From the NCBI GenBank assembly GCA_023055505.1, contig JALIRH010000023.1, positions 4,160,423 to 4,224,422 on the forward strand: a stretch of 64,000 nt of DNA, in the 5' to 3' direction. The stretch is from Callipepla californica brunnescens (Eukaryota > Chordata > Aves > Galliformes > Odontophoridae). The translations under genes were made by a program, and so were the position numbers. Positions 36,323 through 48,779 of this stretch are shown piece by piece. Every line of letters begins with the position of its first letter. Within the stretch, counting starts at the first letter, position 1. The notes beneath the pieces are model-generated. The model was given only the letters and a program-made list of their open reading frames with translations, was not told the DNA's origin and did no database searches.

Positions 36323-37066
36323 ATGTTGATCCAAGGCCAGGTGCAGGGTGGTGCGCTTGGATTGGGACGATCCCAGATATGTGTACCAAGTGGGAGAAGA
36401 ACTCATTGTGAGCAAGTTTGTGAAAAAGATCCTGGTCTGAATGGGAGTTCTGGTAGCTGGATATCAGGTAGCAGTGTGGGCTTGGAGGCGGGAAGGCCAA
36501 TAATATCCTGGGCTGCATCAACAGAGGAGTGGGCAGTGGGGAGAGGGAGCTGATTGTTCCTCTGTTCTCTGCCCTTGTAAGGCCCCATCTAAGGTACGAC
36601 ATACAGATCTGGGGCCACCAGCACAGAAATGATGTGGAGTTGTTGGAGCGAGTCAAAAGAAGGGCCAAGAAGGTGATCAGAGAGATGGAGTGCCTCTCTT
36701 ATGTAGAAAGGGTGAGGAAACTTATCTTGGAGAAGTAAAAGCTCTGGGGAGACCTCACTGTGACCTTCCAGCACTCCAGAGGAGCTTCTGAACAAGAGAA
36801 AGACTGACTTTTTATATGTTACAACAGTTACAGAATGAAGGGGAATGGTTTTAAACTAGAAGAGGGAAGATTTATTTTAGGTGTCAGGAAAATTTTTTAC
36901 TCAGAGGGCAATGAGGCCCTGGCTCTGGATGCCCAGAGAAGCTGTGGGTGCCCCATACCTGGAGGTTTTCCAGGTCAGCCTAATCCATTGGGTGACAGCC
37001 CTGTCCATTGCAACTGCATGATCTTTAATATCCCTTCCAACTTGAGCCGTTCTGTGATTCTGTGGT
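36323..37066 (+). mobile_element. CR1 LINE, about 0.74 kb, ORF2 end plus 3' UTR
   Basis: Starts in late ORF2 (CCAAGGCCAGGTGCAGGGTG) and runs to the CR1 3' end, CCGTTCTGTGATTCTGTGG. It includes a 3' UTR with CTGGATGCCCAGAGAAGCTG. It belongs to a different CR1 lineage from the copies at 10482 and 29611, judging by the ORF2 C-terminus and 3' UTR. Plus-strand ORF2 is broken at its start but open at the end (separate entry). Confidence 0.93.
36529..36738 (+). pseudogene. CR1 ORF2 C-terminal remnant
   Basis: Seventy codons remain open at the end of CR1 ORF2. The C-terminal signature is clear: FSALVRPHLRYDIQIWGHQ, followed by DVELLERVKRRAKKVIREME and a YVERVRKLILEK end at a natural stop. This is the part of the reverse transcriptase protein after the polymerase core and has no catalytic residues. 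It is a relic with no promoter or start of its own. Confidence 0.85.
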
Positions 37067-39216
37067 TAAATAATTGTAATAAGCAAGAAAACATCACTAT
37101 GCACTATTCAAAACTTTTCTCACTAAATTTAAAACCTTTCTTCCTATACTGGATTCCAGTGGAGAAATATCAGAATATACAGACTATATGTATATATGTA
37201 TGGAAGGATGCATTTCACTTTGTAGTTATTTTTGCTAAATCATTTCTGTGCGTTTAAGTATATATCCTTACAGGCGGATGACAGAAGTTACTAATAGTAT
37301 TGGCAGAAGAAAAATCGCCTATCACGTACCTTGCTTTAAGGACTCAAGTCAAGAATAGTTTATTAGCAGCCTTTAATGAATAGACTGAAAATATTTAAGT
37401 AGACATATAAGAATATAATCTGTTGTAAAGTGTATAATGACTCTTAAAAATATAATGATTGTTAAAAAACTGTCAATGCAAATGAATGAGATTGCAAGCT
37501 TATTCACACTTATTAATTATACTACAGTTTTAATTTTAATTAGAGTAGCTCTTTTGAGACAAAACCTTTTACCATTAGGCTGTTTGAAACCTATGAGATA
37601 AAAAGGAGAAGTTCTTTCAGAACATTATTTACATGATTTTAATTAATGATTATAATCTCCATGGTCATTTTTGAAAAAGAGCATTTAATCCCTTCACCAG
37701 TTTTCATGATTTGCATTTTGCAAAAACATGTAAGCCCTGCAGGCTTATTATCTCCAATTTTTTCAAACCAAACTTATTTTCAGAGAATTTCATTTTGTTC
37801 CTGCTCCAAGTCCCATTTCCTATCATAACACCTGTTTCTCACGCAGAGTGAACTGATTGGTAGAAAAGTAAGTTTGCTTCCTTTGCCAAGTCAGAACATA
37901 GCCCTTGGCAAGGTTACCTTTGAAAATAGTTTTTCATGCAGAGACCGTATACAAGCCCTATTGCTGTTGCCAAGATCCCCTGACTAATGAAGGGTCGGAG
38001 CAATGGTGTATTCTTTCTCATTTCTGGCAGCACGTTTGTGTAGCATTTCTCCTGAGAAAAGGCTCTCTAGCGTTTCATACAGAAGCTAGTAGTTTAACCT
38101 TCTAGGCGGAAGGTCGGTGTTAGTTTTACTGATAAAATAGAAGAAAGCAACTATAGAGGAATATGAAAGATAAATTCTGTGGCAAGCTGAAACTTAAAAA
38201 CAATGAGTTTTCAAATATTATTTTTAACAAAAATCAGTTTGAAAACTTTCATGTTTACAGAGTTGCTTCTTTGAACTTCAGTGCAAGCTTATGGTTAGTG
38301 TTCCATATTGATGGTTTAGAACTGATTCCTAACTAGGAAGAATTAGCATATAGACTGAAATCAAAGGTCAGATCTTGCTTACAGACTTCTTTTTTTTTTC
38401 CTTTCCTTTCCATTTAATGGGGAAAAAAAATCGTAGCAAAAAAAAAAAAAAGATGGGATATTCATCTTAGTAACATTTCTTTTTTTTTTTTGAAACCTTG
38501 ACTACTATTAAATTTCCAATTTTTTATAATGTATGTGGTAACTAACGTTTTCTCTGACATAAAATGATTACTCAAGTATCTTCTACTCAGATTTTTGAAT
38601 AAAAGCTTGCAGTTAAACTTCTTTAAAATGAATAGGCTGTAATCTATCTAAAAGTGAGGAATTTTTAAAGCAAACCTGAAATGTCTCACATTTGAATGGG
38701 TATATATTCCAGCAATAGATGAGTGAGCAAATGAGAATGTGCTGAAATCACCTCAGATAACCAAATCAGTAGCAACACTGTTGGTATGCTCAATTCCTTA
38801 ATAAGACATATTAACCTTCTTGAATTTGGTTGGGAATTTGGTGCAGATGACAATTCTTAAGGACTTGTAGCAGTCAGTACTCACAGTGTTGGAACCAGTT
38901 TCATGTTAACTGGAACTGAACTTTCCTTCTATAACAGTCTTTTCCCAAACTGTTAACTACCTCATTATTAGGAAAACTTACCAATTATCTGTTTTGTGTC
39001 TCAGACTACGTTTAATTAGTTGAAGGAGACACAATTTTTCTTTTTTCCTGGAGAAATGATACACAGCAGAAAAAAAATATTATTTATTGTCCTCAGTGCA
39101 TGCTTCTATAGTCTAGCTTAATATAACTTATTTTGAGTGCAACAGTAATCTCTATTTTTTCATTGTAAATATGTTTTTTAAAAGTAAACTAAGCATCACT
39201 CTGACTTTGCATTAAA
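37067..39216. other. unassigned AT-rich sequence
   Basis: No gene or recognised element. Three homopolymer runs cluster at 38390-38491 (T10, A8 and A14, T12) and could pair with one another imperfectly. Confidence 0.5.
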
Positions 39217-39320
39217 TAATCATGGAATTGTAGGGGTTGGAAGGGTTGTCTAGAGATCATCTATTCCAACATCCCTGCTAGAGCAGGGATGCCAGGCTGC
39301 ACAGGTAGGTGTCCAGGAAT
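39217..39320 (-). mobile_element. short CR1 3'-terminal fragment
   Basis: AATCATGGAATTGTAGGGGT is followed by TGGAAGGGTTGTCTAGAGAT and GCACAGGTAGGTGTCCAGG, the CR1 3' end read on the minus strand. About 100 bp. Confidence 0.88.
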
Positions 39321-39461
39321 TTATGCTTTTGTTTTTGGTTTATTTGCTTAAAATTGTCATTCCTTATTTTATTTTATTTTATTTTTTTCATCGAACTTTC
39401 ACACTATGTACGTGTACATGTAAACTGAAAAGTTTGTAGGAGGTCTGATTATACCTCTTTT

Positions 39462-39509
<48 letters not shown>

Positions 39510-39516
39510 ATAGATA
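39462..39516 (+). repeat. GATA tetranucleotide microsatellite
   Basis: About thirteen GATA units, pure except for one AAAT interruption near the right end. A long clean tetranucleotide array such as this is normally polymorphic. Confidence 0.95.
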
Positions 39517-40635
39517 TAGCCTTTAGGTGAAGTGATGCAGTGAACAGACAAAGCAAAATTTTTGCTCTTTTTTAAACTGCAAACTTAGTGAAAGAATGAA
39601 AGTGTAAACATCGTGTTATAGCCATCTTACAGATGTAATCCTCAGAGAAAATGAACAGAAGGCGATTAACACAGAAATTACCTGAAAGCAAAGAGTTACC
39701 ATCTTAGAACAATAGTAGCCGTCACTAAAGATTTCTGTGGAAGTACACTTTGGTAAAGTGTTGGTAGAGGACAAAAAAACACACTGAAAGGGATAGAACG
39801 AGCCCTCTACCAAGGCGAGCCTGCGGCTGCCCTGTTGAAAACAATAGAATTTGTTTTAAGAAATCTGAAAGAAATTGTCTCTTGAAATTCTCTGATATTT
39901 AATGATTTTTAATTAGAGTGTTGCCTTCACTGTCAAGTTTTATCAGGCCTCTCAATATGGGAAAGTTTAATTGCCCTCTGTGGTTCAGTTAATGTTACTG
40001 GAGAGCAGGAAGATCTTGCTGAACGACATTCATAGATGATGTCTGTCCTTGATAGGGCAGTGTATCAGAACATCTGTATGTAGTTATTCACTACTGAGTA
40101 AAACTTGAAAACAAAAATAAAGCTACCTTGGAAGTTCCTCTCGTTTAACCTTTACTTAGTGCAAAGCAAGCCCAGGAAGCTTGTCTGTGAATAGCCCTCA
40201 TGTTGCTCTTTATTCTTACATGCTGATACTCTGTAACTTGTACATTTTCAGAAGATGTGGTAAAATATGCCTGCGTATAACAAATGGAATCCTTCTTTAT
40301 AGATGCATATTGAATATGAATCTTATATTATAAGCAGCAGAATGCTTTCATGCTTATGATTTGCTTTCAAATCAAGGCACACCTCTTGTTCAGACTAACT
40401 AAAACTTTCTAACAGCAATGTCAGAGATTGACTCTTGTGTGTAATACTTCACTGGAGCTTCTACCATTTGTTTGGAATTTCGTCTTTGCGTAAACTTGAC
40501 ACATACATGCCACAAATGGAGTTAAATGTGTCAAGAATAATTTTGAAGCTTCCTTTTTGTACCAGTAATGGTCTTTCTAATTAAATCGACTTAGATCCTG
40601 ACTTGTAGGATAATTAGTTCATCCTTTCATGTTTT

Positions 40636-40930
40636 TCATAGAATCATAGCATCACAGTATGGCCTAGTTGAAAAGCTGCCTTAAAGCCCATTCAGTTCCT
40701 GGTTAGGGCTGCCATCCATCAGGTAATACTGCCAATGCCCCATCTAATCTGACCTTGAGCATCTCCAGGGATGGGCCATCCACAGCATCTCTGGTCAACC
40801 TGTTGGTTGACTCCATCAAACTACTCTGGTCAGCAGTGCCTCACTGCCCTCTGGGTTAAGAATTTCCTCCCAGTATCTAATCTGTATCTCCCCTCTTTCA
40901 GTTAAAAACAATTCCTCCTTTTTATCCAAA
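40636..40930 (-). mobile_element. CR1 LINE 3' fragment, diverged
   Basis: It begins TCATAGAATCATAGCATCAC and follows the CR1 3' region on the minus strand (GACCTTGAGCATCTCCAGGG, ATGGGCCATCCACAGCATCT, then TATCTAATCTGTATCTCCCC). It matches the same subfamily as the copy at 59827-60510, which shares the GGGATGGGGCCACCA-type block. Confidence 0.88.
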
Positions 40931-42237
40931 CATAATTTGATATGTATTCTCAAAATCAGTACGTTTCCTTGCTTCTTCATTAGTGATACAGCAGTCAGGA
41001 AGTGCTAACTTAGAATTATACATATATATTCTGCCATGTATTTTTATATTTATATATGTAAAAGATTACTGTAGAATCTGCTGAATATTGGATTTTAGTT
41101 GGGTATTTACTCTTGGGACATGAGTCTGTAGTGAACAAAACCATATGAAAAATACTGTTCCTTCAACAAAGTTAATTAATCTCTATTTTTCTTGAATAAT
41201 TTCTAAGTAATTGTTGTGTAAATTGGATTCACTGCTATAGCTTTGTAATAACAAAAGCATCTGTTACTTTGTAACATATGATGTACCATGCAATTGATAA
41301 TTCTAAAACCAAAATATGATACCTATTAAAAATTATACAAACAAGCAGCAGAACAGGTTGATTCAATTATTGAGCTGGATACTAAATTTTATTGGTAAAT
41401 GTTTGTAATAGGAGATCTTTACTAGCAGGTTTTTTACTAGTAAGTTTTCTCAGTGCACTACAAAACGATGTGGCTGTCTTCAGAGTTCACTGGTTTTTAT
41501 CATTTTGGAATGGCAGCAATTTCCTAAAAGATAATTCTACTACAGCTCTACAGAAAAAAAATATATATACGCAGGAATTAAAAATGAAACAAAGGAATTA
41601 TGAAATATTTTGTAAACTGAATAGTTGTTTTTTTGGTACCACATAGAAATCACTTAGCTTCATACATGACTTGTTTCTCCACTGAAAAGTTGAGATGTGA
41701 CCATCTGAGGTTCAAACTACTACTCATCTGACAATTACTGAATGGGATGTGAGAGGTTTGAACCACAATCACTGAAGTTGCCCAAGTAATTGCTTATCTG
41801 ATGAAGAATGCCTTACCTAAGATTGCTGGTCTGTCATTAGATAATCAGCCATTTCTGTTTGTTTGTTTGTTTTTGCTTGAGTTTTGCATTCTTGATGCTG
41901 CTTTAAGAAATTAAATACTTTCAGATTTTACAGTTTTGTACGTCAGTACACTGATGGTTGGATAAGTTGAACACTATTCCGTCTATTCAGTTGTTTGTGT
42001 AGTCACCTTTTATACCGAATGTAGCAAATAATTAGAATTATTATTATTAATGTAGCAAGTAATCGGTATAAGTTGTAGCAATTTAAATGAAAAAAAAAAA
42101 AAAAAAAAAAACAACCACGAAACTTATAAGAAAAATAGATGATTATCTGGTTGTTTTTTTTTTTTTTTAATTATTTCACAGTTTAAAATACAGATGCAAC
42201 AGCTACAGCACTTTCTCTTTTTATATAAGTATATATA
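40931..42237. other. unassigned AT-rich sequence with a poly-A/poly-T hairpin
   Basis: No gene seen. It contains the inverted repeat at 42097-42168 (separate entry) and short GTTT units near 41860. Confidence 0.5.
42097..42168. repeat. perfect 21-bp inverted repeat, A-rich and T-rich arms
   Basis: The left arm, 42097-42117, is fifteen A then CAACCA. The right arm, 42148-42168, is TGGTTG then fifteen T. They are exactly complementary and separated by 30 bases. The six non-homopolymer bases show that the arms are related, not just two runs of A and T. The left A run extends further out, to 42090. It lies 70 bp left of mariner copy 4. Confidence 0.85.
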
Positions 42238-42784
42238 TGAGGGCTGTTCCAAATGTAATGCCTCCTATTTATTATGTTTACCCACAAAGTCAGAAGCAGA
42301 TGGTGGTGGTGTGGTAGCAGCGGTTGAGCCTTCCTACCAATATTCTGTTACATATTTTGGCCATGTGACAGATAGATGGAGAGGGGCAGCCTGACAAAAT
42401 GGTGTCTGATATGGAACTGCATATGGAGCCAACGTGTGCTGCTTAATTCCTCTGTTTGGAAAAAATGATACCATTGACATTCATTGATACTTATTGAACA
42501 TTTATAGAGATCAGATAGTGGGATGTGAGCGCACAGAGGTGTTGGGTGGTATATTTCAGCAGTGGTGATAGTGGCAGTGGTTCACCTCAGCTGGTGCAGA
42601 TTTTTAGGAGCACAGCATGCAGGCTTTTGTTCCTTGCTGGTGAAAATGTGTAGCTGATACATGATTGTGTTGAAACGTTGTGTTTTATAGCTGAGAATTT
42701 TCAAATGGTGTTATTGTGCTCTTTTTATCTGTTGTAGTTTCAATGGAAATAACCAGGAGGCATTAGTTTCATGGCAGTCTGTGA
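42238..42784 (+). mobile_element. Galluhop-type mariner, internally deleted (copy 4)
   Basis: The left end is well kept: TA, then TGAGGGCTGTTCCAAATGTA and ATGCCTCCTATTTATTATG. The usual internal order follows (GATGGTGGTGGTGTGGTAGC, a transposase start region at 42395-42470, then the C-terminal tail from about 42590). The right end, AGGAGGCATTAGTTTCATGG, is worn. About 547 bp. Confidence 0.88.
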
Positions 42785-45700
42785 ATTTAGATTTTTTACA
42801 AACTTGTTGAGTATAATACATCTGATAACCAAGACAGCTGTCTTGGCTTACTTATGCTAGTTAAACCACAGGGTCACTGTTCTGAATTTACTACGGAATA
42901 ACAGTATTCCATCACTTTCTATGGAGATCATCTAGTCCTGGCTGCTAATATATAGTCTGAGAGAAACAGATTTCACCACTCTTGAAAAACCTATTCCAAC
43001 TTTAATTGCCATCAGCATTGTATTAGTTTTTTACCAGTGGGAGAGTGGAAAAGTGCACAAGAATGAGAGAGATAGCTGTGAGTTTTAGCTTGTACCTCAA
43101 ATAAATAAGTAAATAAATAAGGAAATGGATTAAATTATAACTAAAATATAAAACTTTAGCAATTATATTAAACACTTTTGAAGGAAAGCAGCTGCTTTCA
43201 TATTTTGTTTGCCTTAGATTAAAATTGCAGCCGAAAACCATGAACAGGAGCTCGTGTGTTCATTTGGTCCTCCATGTCAGCAGTGACAAGTTCAATCATA
43301 CTTTCTGTCATGTTCTAATTGTTAGTAATTTATCAAAGAAAAATCACTACTCTGAACTTTTAACAGCAGCTCCTCAGGGAATTTGCTGAGACATTCCCAA
43401 TCTTGAAACAGTATTGAATACCTCTTGTTGAGAAAGTAGTTATTAAATCTCTTCTTATTGAGTTTGCAGGACAGCCAAAAATGCTAATCAATTTTGAAGA
43501 GCATGAGATTAAAAGTACTGTTTTTATGCTTCGTGTTATTAAAACACAGTTTCTCATCGCTAAATATATAATACTAATAGATCTTTTTGTTGAAAAAATG
43601 AAAGTAGCTTTTCTATATTTAAAAGCAGTAACTAAGATCCAGTCTATAAGTAATTTTAGCTGATGGAAGTGTAATTCTGTATGTTGTCTTTCCAGGAATG
43701 AATAGTTTCTTACATTACATTCTTCTAAAATTTTAATGTCCAAAGTGAGTGGGTTATGAATAAACTGATGAATAGGGAAGTTGATTTAACTTTGCACTCT
43801 CCATTATGTGTTCCTGTTCTCACTGCAAAGCTGCACATTACTGGATTACAGTCACACATTCTGACATAAACTTTTAGAGAGATTCTAATGAGGCCTTATT
43901 GATTTGAGTCCATCATGCTGCTTCTAAAATAAAGTATATATAACTCTGGAATCGTTTTCTGATATTCAAATCTCCAGACAAATTCTCTAGCACTCATTTT
44001 AAAATTTTCTGGAAATTCTGCATATCCTTTTTAAAGGTTATTGATTCCCTGCATCACAGCACTATGCTGGTCACTCTCAGCCAACTGCTGATGCATTGAG
44101 TATTCCAGTATTCAAATAAATGTAACATATTCTAATGTACTCTCCACAGTACTACTAATATATCTTGTGCAGCTTTTTCAAATAAAACCTATTGAGAACA
44201 GCCCAGTCATTAGTGTTTTCTCCCTACAGCTATTTATAGTTTGTATTTATGTGTTGTTGAAGAAAAGCTGGAGTTTGTAATGAATTACAGCTAGTTGAGG
44301 GTGAGGGAATAAATACTTTATCGTCAATTTATTAGAAGAAAAATAAGAATGCAGGGAAGCCTGAGTTCATTCCTTAGCAGGAAACTTGAGCAAATAATGG
44401 ATAATTCAGATAAAACTGAAATATTTAGTGACTTTTGCAAGGCTTTTGAGTCCTTCCTGAGTGTAAATTTTGAAGTTTAGACCATGTCCTGAGTAGTTTT
44501 CCTGTATGGAGACATAGGCTTAGGAAGACAGGCTCGGGAACAAATTCCAGCAGCTTCAAGTGTCAATCAGAAGACAGCTGTGAGGGCAAATGGGCAGTGG
44601 GAACTTAGGGTGAGCAGAAACATTGTATGAGCAAGAAAAGTAAAAATGAGAAGTTAACACAAATGCTTGGTATTTGCTTTGGGTAGGCTAGTTGCCAAGG
44701 AATGAAAGGCAAGGTAAGAGAGGTCTTATTTAGGTATTTACATTAATGGCATTTTCAGAGGAAGAGGTTGAAAGTGTTGAGTTCAGTTTTCTTGTGGTGA
44801 GGTCTGTACTAAGGAAGCCAGGTGGAAGTCACTTTATTGAGCTGTACACAGTGGCATCTGTCTAAACTTCAGCTGGGCATTCAGGGTTGATTTTGTTTGT
44901 TTGTTTGTTTGTTTGTTTGTTTGCTTTTGACACTGCATGGAAACTTTGCCTGTCTGTCATTTATAAATTTAATTTTGGATTTCTGTAGTAAGAACAAGAA
45001 AACAAGCTTAAGAACTTTTCTCTGCCATTTTACACATATTGCTTGCCCCTTGTCATCCTCATGTTTTTATGTTGATTTCTCTCATCTTTCTCCTCTCATT
45101 TCTAAGTGCTGCAGCATTTTGAGTGATTTGAAAACAACCACTGAGGTGCTTCTGTGTGTTCTGTAATTTTTCCAGCACATTAGGGTAGTTGCGGAAGCCT
45201 TCTACAAATGTAGAGTGACTGAAGCCAAAGTACTTCTGTATCTTATCCTGCATAATATTCTATACCCACATGACATCTTTCAGATTGACAGTAATCATTG
45301 TTAAAAGGCTTTCAGACCCATACACATGCTGCAGAGCCATAGGAAACAGGGCTTAAAATTTGTCTCTGGTTGGAAATATACTGAAATGTCTGGATCTGTA
45401 CTGTTCTTTAAAACTTCCCTTCAAGATTTCATCTTATTCCTACACAGTGTATTAGAGTGTCTTATTTTTTTAGCAGTGGAAAGCTTTTTTTAGCACTTCT
45501 AACTTCAGCTTGAGGCAACCTCACCAGTGCTCGAGAACAGAGAGTATGTTATGTTTCTGTTTGCAGAGGTTGTACTGCATAACTGAATTAAGGCCATCTC
45601 TTCCCAAAAACTCTTGCTCTAGTCTTTCTAGATCATGATATCTAGAATTCTGATCACTTTTCCTACTTCTTTCCATTCTTTTATAACTCACACACAACTT

Positions 45701-46513
45701 TCTTGAAATGCAGGGCTTGAATTTTGCTATGACGTTTTTTAACACTAGTACTGAATGAGGAGAAACATTTATTTCACAAGTCCTACAATCTGTTGTCATT
45801 CAGACTGTCCAGTATTACATGATTGCCTATTTTACAACAACATCACAGAATTTGTTCAGCTTCAGTTTATTACAAGTTATAGTTTATAGGTATTTTCTTC
45901 AATTATTGCTTATTCTCTGTTAGCTCTGCTCATTACTGTTAAGTTGAGGTGAGAGTAATTATTGGAGCTCTGCTGATTTGATTGTTTCTAAACAAAAGAT
46001 ATTACTTTCGTACTACATTGAATTTCATGGTATTTTTACATCATTTCTACAATTGCTCAATATCATTCTGAATGCTAATTCAACCCTCCAAACTGGTTTT
46101 CAATCCAGTGAGCCTACTTTTTGTTCATCATCTAGCTCAGTCTGAGGTGGTGTTCTGGTAATATCTCAGCCATCTGGTCATAGATGATGCCTGTAATGGA
46201 GACTGAAGGAAAAAAGTGTATTTAATTATAATCTTTTTACCTTGGTATGTTGACAGAGTTCCTTAGCTACTGAATAACCTAGCAGTTCTTTTCTAGGCCT
46301 TCTGTTTATACTGAGCATAGCTATAATGAAATTACTGTTGTTCCTTGCCCCTTGCTACAGTTTTTTTTTCATTTGTTTCCAGTTCTTTCTGAACTACATT
46401 GTCAGTCTGTTACTTTGTACTGATGTTTACTCTTTTGATACAGTATCCAGTTCTATTTTAAAAGAGTATAAGATAGTTCTGATTCTCCAGGATGTATTCT
46501 TGCTCTTCTTCCT
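42785..46513. other. unassigned AT-rich sequence
   Basis: No gene supported. A weak CR1-like patch (ATGGAGATCATCTAGTCCTG) lies at 42923-43005 but is too decayed to call. A TAAA-type run is at 43098-43121 and a TTTG microsatellite at 44892-44924. Minus-strand frames at 43360-43743 (127 codons), 45059-45253 and 45521-45799 (92 codons) are unrecognised. Confidence 0.45.
44892..44924 (+). repeat. TTTG tetranucleotide microsatellite
   Basis: Seven to eight clean TTTG units. Confidence 0.92.
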
Positions 46514-46874
46514 TGCAGTGTCTGAGGCACTGACTCAGATGTGGATGATCCAAATCCTTTATTGCCAGTTCTAACATCCATTATATACATTCACAAATTT
46601 TCTCTTCTAACTTTCCCACCCACCTTTACATGTCAAACAAAATACTCCACAAACACTCCTTAACCAACAGGTGCTCATCCAGTCAGGGTCATGAGTCATT
46701 CCAAGCCACGCACTCTTCCTCCAATCAGAGTCATCATCCCATTGTCATCACGTGGCTTACTTGAATGTGTTTTCCTTTTCTTCTGGAGAGTCCTTGGTTT
46801 TCAGTCTTCCTTTCTCATGCTACTTATCTTGCTCCACAGCTTCTGCTCTGAATATACTTTCTTGTAATCCCACA
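46514..46874 (-). mobile_element. ERV solo LTR with 5-bp target-site duplication
   Basis: A complete 361-bp LTR read on the minus strand. It begins TGTGGGATTACAAG (46874) and ends CACTGCA (46514), giving TG..CA ends, and TTCCT flanks it on both sides (46509-46513 and 46875-46879). Minus-strand landmarks in order are an inverted CCAAT box (GATTGG, 46721-46726), a TATATAA box (46581-46587) and an AATAAA signal (46558-46563), followed by an R/U5-like tail. No retroviral genes flank it, so it is a solo LTR left by recombination between two LTRs. The family is avian ERV; I do not name the subfamily. Confidence 0.85.
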
Positions 46875-46917
46875 TTCCTCATTCAGATGGACCGCATGTT
46901 TTGTTTCCCTAATTACT

Positions 46918-46976
46918 AGAAAGAAAGAAGGAAAGAAAAGAAGAAAGGAAGAAAGAAAGAAAACAAGAAAGAAACG
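46918..46976 (+). repeat. GAAA/GGAAA purine-rich simple repeat
   Basis: About 60 bp of irregular AAAG and AAGG units, purine only except for two C. It lies 44 bp from the LTR. Confidence 0.92.
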
Positions 46977-48779
46977 AGTGCTAGTTGAAGACTTGAAGTA
47001 CTTGAAATATAATCCTTTCTTAATCTCTTTCATTAAGTTATATTGAATTTTACATTCTCAATGCTCTTGATAAAATACATCCTAAAAACTCTGGTATAGA
47101 TGTTTCCCGCATGAAAAATAGCCATAGGTAAGAAATAAAACATTTGGAAATTGTTAGATATCTTGTGCAATTGGCTGAGATCTCATCATTCATGCAATCC
47201 TTTTCATAAAAGGTGGTATTGTTAATGTTGCTCACCAACAAATTGTTCCCATGCAAGTCACAAGTCCTTGTCCAGTCCAGTTCTGTACTTTGCAAGTTTA
47301 CAGTTGTATACAGTTTACTATAGCTACTGTTATTTTTTTATTATTATTTTGGTAACATTAAATATTTTTTAGATCTAGGAAATAACTTATTATCTTATAT
47401 ATTCAAAATTCAGGAAAGCAAAGCATGTAAGCCTACAGTCATTACCATAGGTTTTTATATGCTTTTACAGCACACTGGAGATGCATCATAATTTATGTAA
47501 GCATTTGTACTTATTGCTCCTCTCTTATGTTCTTTATAGCCAGTGAAAAAGCAGTAATTAATAGAATATCTTCATATTGTAATTAGCTTCAATATTGTGG
47601 CATCTTAAGTTGGTGGAGAGTTGTTGATGAGGCTGGTATCTATCGCTAATGGAATGTGTATTAACTACTAATTAAATAACTGTGTGAGATGGCCCTAATA
47701 TTGTGAAAACAATATCTACAGCTAGGAAGATGCTTTTGTTTTCAGAGTTAGTGAAGAAAAAAACTTTACAATACTGTAAAAAAGGCATTCTTCGTCTACA
47801 AGATAGATTTTGTATTAATTTGCACTTTCTTTTTTTATGTAGGAGTAAATATATTAATTTTCTACTGGATAAGAAGTCTTTTGTTGCTATTGTTGCTTTT
47901 TTCCAGTTAAGAGCTGGTAGATACCTTTTCTTTCCAGAAAAGATTTCATAGTTTGTTTTCTACTTGGGTTTCTTGACCTAACAGTGCACTCAGTGAATGT
48001 TTTTCCCTGGGTTCTATTGTGGAGGCAGATGTCAAATTCTTATAGTACTTAACGTATATTTAATTTCTTTGAGAAGAAAGTTCGTCAGGATTTTATCAGA
48101 AAGTGTTTTGGAGTAAAGTACTACTTGGATTTAGCATTCATAGTAGCTACTTAGAAGAATATTCCACCTGAATCTTAAAGTATATCTTTATGTCCTTATA
48201 GATGGGAATATTTTTGTCTTATATATCCAGATACAAAACCATCACTCTAAAGTGGAAATTGTTAGTTACTGAAGATTTTCTGCCAGTACGTAGTACAGGA
48301 TTGAAATAAGTGGGTATCATTCTACTTGAATTTAGAGGCTCTTTATGTTATGAAAAGGGTATCCTCAGGATGTTTTTTTGTATTACAAAGCACTGAATTA
48401 AATTATAAATTAAATAAAACCATTATATGTGCCTTAGTCACACAGTGAAACTGATCTGTCCAGCAAAACAGTCAATATGGCTGAACATCGGTACAGTTAA
48501 GTGTTTTTTAACTAAGTTATACATATGCTTCAAACAGTAACTCAGTTACAGCATAATATTTTTCTGTGCTGTTATTTAAGATAATGCAAGTTCCATCTTG
48601 TTACGCTTTGTGAAATTAGGAATTAGAGATTAAAGTGGCTGGATTTTAAAAACTCACTTAATGTAAAGTTTGGACTGTTATACAATTTAAAAACACTACA
48701 GAAGGCCAGCAGTATTCCTGTGTGAATAAACATTGTGATTTCGTATATGTGTGAATAAAAACAAAAATGTAAGAGTGGC

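Noticed and set aside
36321..36668. 115-codon minus-strand frame
   Set aside because: Antisense to CR1 ORF2 at 36323-37066.
36835..37257. 140-codon plus-strand frame
   Set aside because: It covers the CR1 3' UTR and runs on into unrelated flanking sequence, so it is not a gene.
42090..42111. Poly-A run as the tail of a processed gene copy
   Set aside because: No coding-like sequence precedes it; it is one arm of an inverted repeat.
42923..43005. Possible CR1 3' fragment (ATGGAGATCATCTAGTCCTG)
   Set aside because: Only one short block matches and the octamer end is missing; too weak to list as an element.
43360..43743. 127-codon minus-strand frame
   Set aside because: Rich in I, S, L, F and K with no motif, and near the length expected for chance frames in such AT-rich sequence.
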